DNA from: a virus
Length of the DNA: 21,099 nt
Strand: one strand, 5' to 3'
Virus record (IMG/VR): IMGVR_UViG_3300030101_002058
Span: 1-21,099 of that record
The notes below the pieces were generated by a model, which was not told the origin of the DNA, searched no databases, and saw only the letters and a list, made by a program, of their open reading frames with translations. Positions 12,763 through 21,099 of this stretch are shown here, one piece after another. Every line of letters starts with the position of its first letter. The first letter of the stretch is position 1. A program made the position numbers and the translations under genes.

Positions 12763-12765
12763 AAA

Positions 12766-13893
12766 ATGGCTAATGCTAATCAAGTTGCTTTAGGTAGAAG
12801 TAATCTATCTACAGGCACAGGTTACGATGGTGCAAATGATAAATATAATTTGTACTTAAAATTGTTCAGTGGAGAAATGTTCAAAGGCTTCCAGCACGAG
12901 ACTATCGCAAGAGATCTCGTCACAAAGAGAACCTTAAAGAACGGCAAATCTCTACAGTTCATCTATACAGGTCGCATGACCAGTTCGTTCCATACTCCTG
13001 GAACTCCTATATTAGGAAATAGTGACAAAGCTCCTCCAGTCGCAGAAAAAACAATTGTAATGGACGATCTATTAATCAGTTCAGCTTTTGTTTATGACTT
13101 AGATGAAACACTTGCACATTACGAATTGAGAGGAGAAATATCTAAGAAAATTGGATATGCTCTTGCTGAGAAGTATGACAGATTAATCTTCCGTTCAATT
13201 ACACGCGGAGCTAGATCTGCTTCTCCAGTATCTGCAACAAACTTTGTAGAACCTGGCGGAACTCAGATCAGAGTTGGATCAACAACTAACGAATCTGATG
13301 CTTTCAACGCTGGAAATCTAGTAAACGCATTCTATGATGCTGCTGCGGCTCTTGACGAAAAAGGAGTCAGCTCTCAAGGGAGATGCGCGGTGCTTAACCC
13401 TAGGCAATATTATTCCCTCATACAAGACATCGGTTCTAACGGTCTAGTAAACAGAGACGTACAAGGTACTGCTTTACAAGGCGGTGGCGGCGTTGTCGAG
13501 ATCGCTGGAATACACATTTACAAATCTATGAATATTCCATTCTTAGGTAAGTATGGTGTTAAGTATGGCGGTACAACAGGTGAGACAAGTCCTGGAAATA
13601 CTGGTGATTTCATTGGACCTACACCTGAGAACGCTAACGCAACAGGCGGAGTTAACAATGACTACGGTACTAACTCTGAGTTAGGTGCTAAGTCTTGCGG
13701 ACTTATCTTCCAAAAGGAAGCTGCTGGTGTTGTTGAGGCAATCGGACCACAAGTTCAAGTAACTAATGGTGACGTTTCGGTGATTTACCAAGGTGACGTT
13801 ATATTAGGTCGCATGGCTATGGGTGCAGATTACCTAAACCCAGCTGCTGCTGTTGAACTTTATGTTGGTGCTTCTGCTCCATCAGGGTTCTAA
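12766..13893 (+). CDS. Major capsid protein, T7 gp10-like
   Basis: The 375-residue HK97-fold capsid protein (T7 gp10A has 344-345) forms the head shell. T7-like segments are YLKLFSGEMFKGFQ near residue 30 (T7 LFLKVFGGEVLTAF), NGKSLQFIYTGRM near residue 63, KTIVMDDLLISSAFVYDLDETLAHYELRGE (residues 94-124, T7 KVITIDGLLTADVLIYDIEDAMNHYDVRSE), and the C-terminal GDVILGRMAMGADYLNPAAAVEL. A glycine-rich insertion near residues 268-300 (GGTTGETSPGNTGD) may be a surface loop. Translation start at ATG 12766 has no Shine-Dalgarno but lies 3 bases after a leader frame stop. A strong terminator follows 15 bases after the stop, as Tphi follows gene 10 in T7. No frameshifted gp10B-like extension is visible. 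Confidence 0.96.
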   Translation: MANANQVALGRSNLSTGTGYDGANDKYNLYLKLFSGEMFKGFQHETIARDLVTKRTLKNGKSLQFIYTGRMTSSFHTPGTPILGNSDKAPPVAEKTIVMDDLLISSAFVYDLDETLAHYELRGEISKKIGYALAEKYDRLIFRSITRGARSASPVSATNFVEPGGTQIRVGSTTNESDAFNAGNLVNAFYDAAAALDEKGVSSQGRCAVLNPRQYYSLIQDIGSNGLVNRDVQGTALQGGGGVVEIAGIHIYKSMNIPFLGKYGVKYGGTTGETSPGNTGDFIGPTPENANATGGVNNDYGTNSELGAKSCGLIFQKEAAGVVEAIGPQVQVTNGDVSVIYQGDVILGRMAMGADYLNPAAAVELYVGASAPSGF

Positions 13894-13908
13894 TTTTTAT
13901 ATTTTCAC

Positions 13909-13933
13909 GGGGTCTTCGGGACCCCTTTTTTTT
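13909..13933 (+). terminator. Intrinsic terminator after the capsid gene
   Basis: GGGGTC (13909-13914), loop TTCGG, GACCCC (13920-13925), then eight T (13926-13933): a textbook intrinsic terminator 15 bases after the capsid stop. It matches the position of Tphi in T7 and would lower expression of the downstream tail genes relative to capsid. Confidence 0.93.
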
Positions 13934-13943
13934 ATTCATAAAT

Positions 13944-14603
13944 ATGACTACTCCCACAACAATAGATACCGAGACAGAACTCTCCGCTGTAAATACAATA
14001 CTGGGAGCTATCGGTCAATCTCCTGTCACAACGTTAGGAACAGTGACCTCAAACGTCAGTAATTCAGCTTCAGAAATTGCAAATACTTTTGAAAATCCAG
14101 AGATAGCACTTGTCTATCAAATACTAAAAGAGTGTAATAGTGATATTCAAAACGAAGGTTGGTCTTTTAATAGAGAAGATCACGTTACTTTTACACCTGA
14201 CACAAATAAACATATTGTTATACCTACAAATGTTTTGCGTCTAGATCAAGAAAATCCAGAAGATAAAACAATTGATCCTGTTAGACGTGATGGAAAATTA
14301 TATGACAAGGTAAATCATACTTATGAATTTGATGACGATGTTTTATTAAATGTCGTTTACTTTTTTGAGTATGAAGATTTACCTTCAATATTTAAAAGAT
14401 ACATAACTTATAAAGCAGCTGGGAGAGCGGCAACTCAGATGGTTACTAACACACAATTAGTACAACTTTTAGCTGCTCAAGAGCAAATGGCTAGAGCCTC
14501 ATGTATGGAATATGAATGTAATCAAGGGGATTACAATATGCTTGGTTTTCCTCATCACACAAATTATTCAACCTATAAACCATATAAAGGATTACAGAGA
14601 TAA
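13944..14603 (+). CDS. Tail tubular protein A, T7 gp11-like
   Basis: The 219-residue protein (T7 gp11 196) forms the gatekeeper ring between portal and nozzle. The N-terminal AVNTILGAIGQSPVTTLGT (residues 14-32) is the hallmark of the family, followed by the EGWSFNRED segment (residues 73-81) and the C-terminal RYITYKAAGRAATQMV (residues 153-168). The first gene after the capsid terminator, it begins 10 bases after the T run, without a clear Shine-Dalgarno. The stop overlaps the tail tube B start (TAATG), and the two products form adjacent rings of the tail. Confidence 0.95.
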   Translation: MTTPTTIDTETELSAVNTILGAIGQSPVTTLGTVTSNVSNSASEIANTFENPEIALVYQILKECNSDIQNEGWSFNREDHVTFTPDTNKHIVIPTNVLRLDQENPEDKTIDPVRRDGKLYDKVNHTYEFDDDVLLNVVYFFEYEDLPSIFKRYITYKAAGRAATQMVTNTQLVQLLAAQEQMARASCMEYECNQGDYNMLGFPHHTNYSTYKPYKGLQR

Positions 14604-17476
14604 TGGCAACAGTAACTCAACAAGTACCAAACTATGTATTAGGAATATCAGAGCAACCAGATGAATTAAAATTAGCAGGACAAGTTAAAGACTTGGTTAA
14701 TGCTATACCCGATGTAACTTTAGGTTGTGTCAAAAGAGCTGGCAGTAAATTTATAAAAAAAATTACACCAAATAGTGGAACTTTAAGTTGGTTTCATATT
14801 TATACTGATCAGGATAATCAATATATTGGGAACGTAAATACTTCAGGACAATTCCAAATATGGAGAACGCGCGATGGATTTTCGTACCATGATAATAATG
14901 GCGAAGGAACAAACCTAATAGATTATACAAATGTTTTAGGAAATAATGCTGCTACATATTTACACGGTTGGACTGAAGAAACTGATATACAAGCACTTAC
15001 CTTAAACGAACAGACTTTCTTCACTAATAGAAATAAAGTTACTAGTATGATGCCCGATGTAATTCCAGCAGGGCAGCCAAATGCTGGACAATCAACAGGA
15101 CATCTATCTCCAGCATTAGTTAATGAAGCAATAATAGAAATTAAGACTGTATCTTATGGTAAACAATATGCCTTAAATATATACGACCCTGCAAATCCTG
15201 GAAGTTCAATATCTGAAGATAGAGCTACATCTTTGGCACATACAGATACTTTTAGTCCAAACATAACTGATAGCGAAAATGATGGCTCTTGCAGACGTAT
15301 GACGAGAGAGGTAGTGAATGCAACTGCTAGTGGTAAAAAGAATTTAAGATTTGAAATAGATGCTAGATGTACCCCTGTTGTTGACCCACAAAACCTTGGT
15401 GGTAGTAGTAGTGGTCCTCAATACAATGACTCATACCAAGTTTTTGCAAAACTACAATTTGGTGGTGAAGGTTGGGATACTGATGACACATACGCTTACA
15501 CACTAGAAAATGGTTTTAGTGGAACTGTAAAAGTAAAATCACATGTAAATATTAAATCTTCAGCTAATATTGCGGCAGTAAGACCAGCCGCTACTTCTTC
15601 TAGTGCAGATGAAGCTGTTACTGCTGCTGGAATCTTAGGAGGTATGAAAGATGCGTTAGATGCTATTAGTGGCACTGGAATTACTGCAACTATCACTGGT
15701 AATTGTTTACATCTAAAACGCAGTACAGCGTTTGCTGTTAGTACTCCAGAACCACAGTTAATGAATATTGTCACTAACGAAGCAAACACCGTAGCTGAAT
15801 TACCTACTAATTGCAGACATAATTTTGTAGTGAAGATAGTTAATAGTGGAGATGAAGATGACGATTTTTATTTAAAATTTAAACAAAATAATGCAGGTAC
15901 AGGTAATCAGGATTATTTCGGTGAAGGTGTTTGGGAAGAATGTCCTGCGCCAGGAATTGATATAGAAATAGATCCAGATACTATGCCTATTAGGGTAGTG
16001 AGAGAGTTAGCTGGAAATACATATCCTCAAGGCAGGTTTTTAGTTCAATCAATAAATTATACAAAACGTGATGTAGGAGATGACAACACAAACCCTGTAC
16101 CTAGTTTCATAGGAAGCACTTTAGAAAAAATGCTTTTCTTTAGAAACAGGCTAGTTGTATTAAGTAAGGGTAATGTCATCATGTCTAAAACTAATGATTT
16201 TTTCAATTTCTTTAGTACTACAGCAATGTCAGAATCAACTTCTGATCCTATAGATATTCAAGCTAGTTCAACTTTCCCAACAACTTTGCATGATGGTATA
16301 GAAGTTAACTCAGGACTTTTATTATTTAGTTCTAATCAACAATTTATGTTAACTACGGACAGTGATGCTTTAACACCTTCTACAGCTAAAATAAATTATC
16401 TTTGTTCTTATAACTACAATCCTAAAACTGTACCTTTTTCTTTAGGAACAACATCAGGTTTTATAAATAGTACTGGTAAAAACTCAAGAATTTTTGAGAT
16501 GGCAGATATAAGACGTGAAGGTGAGCCTACAGTTTTAGAGCAAAGTAAAATTGTATCTAAAAAATTACCAATAAATTTAACTAAACCTACAACTTCTAAA
16601 GAAAATAGTTTATTACTTTTAGCATCAAAATATTATGATAACAGTGCTAAAACAAACGAAGTATGGGGATTTAGGTTTTATAGTAATGGAGAAAAACGAG
16701 TACAGTCAGCATGGTTTAGATGGTTGTTATCAGGTAAATTAATACATCATGCAATACTGGATGATGTTTATTATGTAGTTGTTAAAAGTGGAGCAGATGT
16801 TGTAATAGAAGCTATTGATGTAAAGAAACAAGATGATACCACAACTATAGGTGTTGAAGATTTTCCTATTCATTTAGATAGACATAGTCAATTGTCTGCA
16901 TTATCTTCAGGCTCTTATAATGCAACAACTAAAAAAACAACATTTGCAAGACCTACAGGGTATGTAAGTACTCAACAATTAGCTGTTTATAATCATAATG
17001 CGGGTAATGATATTGGAAGGTTTGCAAAAGCAAATACTGTATCAGGTACACAAAATTTAGAAGTAGAAGGTGATTGGACTGGAACTACATTTATGTTGGG
17101 TTATTTATATGATTGGTCATTAAACTTACCTACAATATTTGTTACTAAATCAGTAGGAGATAAAACCAGATCAGATACAAGATCATCTTTAGTTGTACAT
17201 AGAGTTCACTTAACTTTTGGACAACTGGGTAATATTGATACAACTATTAAACGAAAAGGTAGAGTCGATTACACAACTAATTTAAGTGCTTCCGAAATAG
17301 ACTCTTTAAAAGCAAACAATTTACCGATAGTAGAAGACGTTATACAGACAATACCTATATATGAAAGAAATACTAATTTAGATATAGAAATTAAATCAAC
17401 ACATCCTTCACCAGCAACATTATTTTCTATGAACTGGGAAGGTGATTTTAACCCAAGATATTACAGACGTGTCTAA
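14603..17476 (+). CDS. Tail tubular protein B (nozzle), T7 gp12-like
   Basis: At 957 residues it is longer than T7 gp12 (794). The N-terminus is typical: VPNYVLGISEQPDELKLAGQVKDLVNAIPDVTLGCVKRAGSKFI, as in T7 'GISQQP...KLPGQ...N..P....GL..RPG'. Further family marks are FRNRLVVLSKGNVIMSKTNDFFNFFSTTA near residue 515 and SGLLLFSSNQQFML near residue 572, both in the beta-propeller nozzle. The extra length appears to lie in the region of residues 200-450, which includes serine/glycine-rich low-complexity parts (GGSSSGPQYND) and may be an insertion facing outward. Ends in NPRYYRRV, overlapping the next gene. Confidence 0.95.
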   Translation: MATVTQQVPNYVLGISEQPDELKLAGQVKDLVNAIPDVTLGCVKRAGSKFIKKITPNSGTLSWFHIYTDQDNQYIGNVNTSGQFQIWRTRDGFSYHDNNGEGTNLIDYTNVLGNNAATYLHGWTEETDIQALTLNEQTFFTNRNKVTSMMPDVIPAGQPNAGQSTGHLSPALVNEAIIEIKTVSYGKQYALNIYDPANPGSSISEDRATSLAHTDTFSPNITDSENDGSCRRMTREVVNATASGKKNLRFEIDARCTPVVDPQNLGGSSSGPQYNDSYQVFAKLQFGGEGWDTDDTYAYTLENGFSGTVKVKSHVNIKSSANIAAVRPAATSSSADEAVTAAGILGGMKDALDAISGTGITATITGNCLHLKRSTAFAVSTPEPQLMNIVTNEANTVAELPTNCRHNFVVKIVNSGDEDDDFYLKFKQNNAGTGNQDYFGEGVWEECPAPGIDIEIDPDTMPIRVVRELAGNTYPQGRFLVQSINYTKRDVGDDNTNPVPSFIGSTLEKMLFFRNRLVVLSKGNVIMSKTNDFFNFFSTTAMSESTSDPIDIQASSTFPTTLHDGIEVNSGLLLFSSNQQFMLTTDSDALTPSTAKINYLCSYNYNPKTVPFSLGTTSGFINSTGKNSRIFEMADIRREGEPTVLEQSKIVSKKLPINLTKPTTSKENSLLLLASKYYDNSAKTNEVWGFRFYSNGEKRVQSAWFRWLLSGKLIHHAILDDVYYVVVKSGADVVIEAIDVKKQDDTTTIGVEDFPIHLDRHSQLSALSSGSYNATTKKTTFARPTGYVSTQQLAVYNHNAGNDIGRFAKANTVSGTQNLEVEGDWTGTTFMLGYLYDWSLNLPTIFVTKSVGDKTRSDTRSSLVVHRVHLTFGQLGNIDTTIKRKGRVDYTTNLSASEIDSLKANNLPIVEDVIQTIPIYERNTNLDIEIKSTHPSPATLFSMNWEGDFNPRYYRRV

Positions 17477-17945
17477 AGTAACTATCCATCCAGCTACAAA
17501 AGCAGTAGCTTTAGATGTTGCACAAAACTTACGTTCAGACGATTACAGAGAATTAGTAGAGGGTCATGGATTAACACCTGTTGTCCATGTTCCTCTTTTT
17601 TTAAATTCTGGCGACAATATTTATTTCACTATGCCAAACGGCAAGACTGCTGGATTGGCTGGCGTATATCCAGATGGACGTATCTGGATGATATGTACAG
17701 ATGTTATTCATGATTATCCTTATGCATTTTCTAGAAATGCTAAACGATGGTTAGATAAACGTACTGAACCTTTGTTGTGGAATATATGCGATAAACGCAA
17801 CACAACACACCTAAAACTATTAAAGTTTTTGGGCTTTAAATTTCTTAGAGAAGTTTTACATGGTCCAAACTTATTACCATTTATTGAATTTTGTAAAATA
17901 CCATGTGCTCAGGAAACATGTCTCCACAAATGGGAGCAGGGCTAG
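17469..17945 (+). CDS. Internal virion protein, T7 gp13-like (GNAT-like fold)
   Basis: The 158-residue protein resembles T7 gp13 (138 residues) in design: a short N-terminal VTIHPATKA strand (T7 TIRPTK), a middle AGLAGVYPDGRIWMICTD (T7 AIGGNCGDQCWFVTSD), and KLLKFLGFKFLREV near residue 128 (T7 RFLKTIGAVFHEE), all parts of an acetyltransferase-like fold without obvious catalytic function. T7 gp13 is needed for virion formation and is found in low amounts. I chose GTG 17469, which overlaps the gp12 stop; GTG 17442 is an alternative giving nine more residues. There is no ATG start. The C-terminal 43 bases overlap the gp14 gene. Confidence 0.8.
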   Translation: MSKVTIHPATKAVALDVAQNLRSDDYRELVEGHGLTPVVHVPLFLNSGDNIYFTMPNGKTAGLAGVYPDGRIWMICTDVIHDYPYAFSRNAKRWLDKRTEPLLWNICDKRNTTHLKLLKFLGFKFLREVLHGPNLLPFIEFCKIPCAQETCLHKWEQG

Positions 17946-18823
17946 GGTTTGGAATTGATGCTGCTCAAAGTCTTTTTGGTTTTTTCCAAGGAAGACGACA
18001 AACAGCTTATGAAAACTCACTAATCGCTCAACAAAACCAACTTGCTATCAATGCTTATAATACTAAGAATCGTAATGAAGAAAATATTTGGAGAAATAAT
18101 AAACAAGATTTAGACATTAATACCGATCAGAAATATAGAGAGGCTATTGATGCTATGAGTGATGCTCAACTAAAAGCAAGAGAAGTTCAAGGTGATGCAG
18201 CAATATCTCAGCAACGAATATTGTCTCAAATGATTTCAGCAGGAGGAGGAGAGCAGACTGGCAGGAGATCAGGTAGAGGTAACATTGCTGAATTAGGTGC
18301 TGAATATGCAGCGGTTGGTGCAAAGGCTGCCTTTGCCAGAGATGCTTCTATTCTTGCTCAAACTAAATATATGAGAGGTGCTACTGAAGTAGCCCAAAAC
18401 AATTATGTTGAATATATAACTGGTCGTCCTAGCCCTGAAGCACCTCCATTATTAACTCCATTTAAAAAAGGACCAAGCTTCCTAAGTACTGCTTTATCCA
18501 TAGCTGGTTCTGGTTTAAATAGATTTAGCGAATATCAAGCTAATAAAGCCCCTAATCCTTATCAAACTGTTAGTGGTAATATGTCGAGTGATTTTATGTC
18601 TCCTAAGAGTCAAAATCCATTATTACCCCCATCTCAATCTAATCAAGCACCAACACAACAGATGTCTATGGGAGAAGCATATAACACCTTCGATATTCCT
18701 CAATTTAGTAGCCCTGCTTCATTTACAGATAATGAATTACAAACTGAATTAAATGATTACTTTAGTAAACCTTCTGATAGTAATTCGTTGAACTTTGGTG
18801 TACAACAAACATTTGGAAACTAG
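17903..18823 (+). CDS. Internal virion (ejection) protein, T7 gp14-like
   Basis: The 306-residue protein begins MCSGNMSPQMGAGLGFGIDAAQSLFGFFQG; T7 gp14 (196 residues) also begins MC and has a similar small hydrophobic segment. Residues 36-130 form long polar helices (QQNQLAINAYNTKNRNEEN, AREVQGDAAISQQRILSQM), matching the helical gp14 that lines the core and forms the outer-membrane pore at ejection. The C-terminal 130 residues are proline-, serine- and asparagine-rich and have no T7 counterpart. Position between gp13 and a long gp15-type gene supports the call. The start is within the gp13 gene; the alternative M6 is less likely given the conserved MC beginning. Confidence 0.85.
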   Translation: MCSGNMSPQMGAGLGFGIDAAQSLFGFFQGRRQTAYENSLIAQQNQLAINAYNTKNRNEENIWRNNKQDLDINTDQKYREAIDAMSDAQLKAREVQGDAAISQQRILSQMISAGGGEQTGRRSGRGNIAELGAEYAAVGAKAAFARDASILAQTKYMRGATEVAQNNYVEYITGRPSPEAPPLLTPFKKGPSFLSTALSIAGSGLNRFSEYQANKAPNPYQTVSGNMSSDFMSPKSQNPLLPPSQSNQAPTQQMSMGEAYNTFDIPQFSSPASFTDNELQTELNDYFSKPSDSNSLNFGVQQTFGN

Positions 18824-18826
18824 ATC

Positions 18827-21099
18827 ATGTCATACGCAAACGTACTTAGAGGTTTGACGGCTGGTGAAGAAGCCAACGTAAATCGAAAGATTCGCAACGA
18901 TAATATTCTTATATCAAATCAAAGAGAAAGAAATAGAGAAAAACTACAAGCTATTTCAGTTTTCTCTAAATCATTGGATGGGTTTGTTAAAAATAGAGTT
19001 GAGAAAACAAAAAAAGAAGATATAGAAAGAGGTAAGATACAAGCTATTGAAGAAGACCTAGAATCTCGTGAAGGAATAGGTATTACTCAAATACCACCAG
19101 AAGAGGAACAACAGTATTATGTTGATAAAGAGTCAGTCATAACAAATAAAAAGCAACTTAATGAGACTGCTAATAGTGTTATTGAGGAGGGTGGCTCGTT
19201 TCAGGATGGTAAGGATATAAGTAACTTATCTGGTTGGGCTTTATATGCATATGTTCAACAGAAATCAAGGATAGCAGCTGATGGTTATGAAGGTTGGTTA
19301 TCTGGCGAGATGAAAGATAATGACGACTTACAACTTGAATATAAAGGAACTACCTTTACTCCCAGTACTGCTGAAACGTTGAGCCAAAAGGCTATAGCTC
19401 TTAAAGCTTTGCGAAGACGTTATTTAGTTGAGCAAGGTTTATTAGATGTAAATAGATCTCTACTAAATGATAAAGATGTAGGTTTTTACGATAAGGTTTT
19501 AGCTGCTCATACAAAGTTAACAACACAATACGAGACTGCTCAAGATATTGATGATGGCATAAGAACCAGACAAAACGCTGTTGAAGAATTTACTATAAAT
19601 AAAGATTTTGGATTGTTATTAGGTGAGATAAAACGTACTAGAAAAGCTGATGGAACTTCTTATAACAGAAAAGAAGCTTTAGATGAAACTTTTAAAATAT
19701 TAAAAAGTTTAGCTTTAACAGGAGATATAACAATTGAAGATTTAGAAGAAATACAAGAACAAGAGATTGAAATAAATGGTGAAACTTATAAAGCTGGTAG
19801 ATGGAGAACTAGATGGGCACAGCTTGCTATTGATATAACCGAAGCAAATGAAGCTGCAATGGATGCAGAGCAAGATGAGTTTGAGATGCAGGGTAAGAAA
19901 TACATAATGGATATACAGGCTAAAGAAGCAGAAAAATGGAAGAACGGTGAAAAATTTACTGAACAAGAGATAGATGACATGATTGCTAACTGGAACCCAC
20001 AATGGGGAAAGTTAGATACTTACCTTACAGATCTGAAAACACGTTCTACTGAAGATCAAAATGATGACGATATTATTGAAACTTTTGAACAGAAAATTAG
20101 AGATAAACAACCTATTTATCAAACTGATGTAAATAGAATTAAAGATCCAAAAAAATGGGCAGATTGGTCAAAAATAGCTACAGAAGCTGGTAATGCAAGT
20201 TTAATAAAAGCAGAAACAGATTTAAGAGACTCTACTATTAAAGGTGTAATTAAATCAGCTTTTTTTGAAAAAGTTGAACAGCCATCCGGAGATGCATGGG
20301 AAGCTGCAAATTATCAAGCTACTCAAAAATACAATCAGCTTTATGATGCAATGCGTAACGATCATCCTACTTCAGCTAAAACGCATGAAGAAGTTATGAA
20401 ATTACTTGCACCTGAAATTAGAGCTGGTGATTTTAATCAATGGGAATGGGATAAACCAGAAAATCAAACAACAGATCAAACTTTTAAAAAAAATAAAAAA
20501 TTAGCTAGTGACGTAATAAGTGCTGATCCAACTGTTGTTACCACTTCAGTAATTCCTGGAACTGAAGATTCTTTAAAAATATATATGGAATCTAAAGGTA
20601 GGATCGTTCCAAAAATGTATGAAGATCTTAGTGTTTTATGGAATAAAAAAAATCCTAACAACACTTTATCTCCTGATGGATTTGCTGCATTACAAGCAAA
20701 AGCAGCCGGTGAAGATCCTGAAAATATTAAATCTGAAATTACTAAAGAAATTGAAAAACTTCCTAAACATATTCAATATTTATTAAATATGCATCCAGAT
20801 CAATATCGAGTTAAAAGAGCAAAAGTTAAACTTTTAGAAGAAGATGGAGAAATATCAGTTAATGATGTTCAATTTTTATTAAAAGAAGTTTATTCACTTT
20901 TACCTCCAACTCCAGAACTTGGACAAGCAGAACCTCGTATAGGAGATTGGAAAGATATTAAAGGTATGGGATATGTTGTCTGGGATGGAGAAGAGTGGAT
21001 TAGGAAAGGAAATAAAGGTAGATATAGAAAACCTTATCTAGGCGATGTCGAAAACTATAGAGATATTGATAACTTCGTTAAACCATACGATGGTAAATA
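18827..21099 (+). CDS. Internal virion protein, T7 gp15-like (runs off window)
   Basis: An open frame of 757 codons from ATG 18827 to the window end, with no stop seen; T7 gp15 has 747 residues, so little may be missing or the protein is larger. The product is highly charged and helical throughout (for example NRKIRNDNILISNQRERNREKLQ near residue 20, and EAAMDAEQDEFEMQGKKYIMDIQAKEAEKWKNG near residue 342-374), suited to the inner core and the ejection tube that crosses the periplasm. No peptidoglycan hydrolase motif is visible in this part. Identification rests on position after gp14, size and composition; direct motif evidence is poor. It starts 3 bases after the gp14 stop, with no clear Shine-Dalgarno. 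Confidence 0.8.
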   Translation, partial: MSYANVLRGLTAGEEANVNRKIRNDNILISNQRERNREKLQAISVFSKSLDGFVKNRVEKTKKEDIERGKIQAIEEDLESREGIGITQIPPEEEQQYYVDKESVITNKKQLNETANSVIEEGGSFQDGKDISNLSGWALYAYVQQKSRIAADGYEGWLSGEMKDNDDLQLEYKGTTFTPSTAETLSQKAIALKALRRRYLVEQGLLDVNRSLLNDKDVGFYDKVLAAHTKLTTQYETAQDIDDGIRTRQNAVEEFTINKDFGLLLGEIKRTRKADGTSYNRKEALDETFKILKSLALTGDITIEDLEEIQEQEIEINGETYKAGRWRTRWAQLAIDITEANEAAMDAEQDEFEMQGKKYIMDIQAKEAEKWKNGEKFTEQEIDDMIANWNPQWGKLDTYLTDLKTRSTEDQNDDDIIETFEQKIRDKQPIYQTDVNRIKDPKKWADWSKIATEAGNASLIKAETDLRDSTIKGVIKSAFFEKVEQPSGDAWEAANYQATQKYNQLYDAMRNDHPTSAKTHEEVMKLLAPEIRAGDFNQWEWDKPENQTTDQTFKKNKKLASDVISADPTVVTTSVIPGTEDSLKIYMESKGRIVPKMYEDLSVLWNKKNPNNTLSPDGFAALQAKAAGEDPENIKSEITKEIEKLPKHIQYLLNMHPDQYRVKRAKVKLLEEDGEISVNDVQFLLKEVYSLLPPTPELGQAEPRIGDWKDIKGMGYVVWDGEEWIRKGNKGRYRKPYLGDVENYRDIDNFVKPYDGK

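Noticed and set aside
7024-13944. Phage RNA polymerase promoters of T7 or Syn5 type between genes
   Set aside because: I saw no repeated motif like the T7 consensus or the ATTGGGCACCCGTAA promoter of Syn5; AT-rich stretches before 12280 and 12766 share only short T/A-rich runs.
19742-20002. Minus-strand frames opposite the gp15-like gene (and others at 2261, 8351, 9759, 15496, 20476)
   Set aside because: Low-complexity, F/S/L-rich translations opposite real genes; no ribosome sites or motifs, and all real genes lie on the + strand.

Overview
This window is the middle of the genome of a T7-like (Autographiviridae-type) podovirus that infects marine cyanobacteria. The order is that of T7: ssDNA-binding protein, endonuclease I, primase-helicase, DNA polymerase, exonuclease, then portal, scaffold, major capsid, two tail-tube proteins and internal virion proteins. 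A photosystem II D1 gene (psbA) and a high-light-inducible gene (hli) sit between scaffold and capsid, and a small ribonucleotide reductase pair sits between exonuclease and portal. That layout is the one I know from P-SSP7-type cyanophages. The AT-rich codon use fits a Prochlorococcus or low-GC Synechococcus host, but the host cannot be fixed from the sequence. All supported genes are on the + strand, mostly with ATGA/TAATG overlaps, as expected for polycistronic phage transcription.

Layout. 1-5292: replication (gp2.5 C-terminus, gp3, gp4, a polymerase split into exonuclease and polymerase reading frames, gp6 exonuclease) plus small genes including a DUF3310 protein. 5258-7737: nucleotide supply (MazG-like protein, NrdA-like and NrdB-like ribonucleotide reductase). 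7706-10672: start of morphogenesis (small protein, gp7.3-like protein, portal, scaffold). 10675-12193: two tiny genes, hli and psbA, which would keep photosynthetic electron flow running during infection. 12194-12765: an unusual spacer with two tiny genes, a very recognisable glutamine-II ('Downstream-peptide') riboswitch, and further strongly foldable RNA leading into the capsid gene. 12766-21099: capsid, an intrinsic terminator, tail tube A and B, and internal virion proteins gp13, gp14 and gp15 (the last running off the window).

How the parts work together: endonuclease, exonuclease and the DUF3310/MazG/RNR genes fit breakdown of host DNA and refilling of the dNTP pool for the phage replisome. 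Hli and D1 support the energy supply. The riboswitch would tie synthesis of a 32-residue basic peptide to intracellular glutamine, that is, to host nitrogen status. The points most worth a second look are the riboswitch-peptide unit, two further candidate RNA structures between it and the capsid gene, the split polymerase with a possible overprinted gene inside it, and a minimal class I ribonucleotide reductase whose small subunit lacks the usual radical tyrosine.
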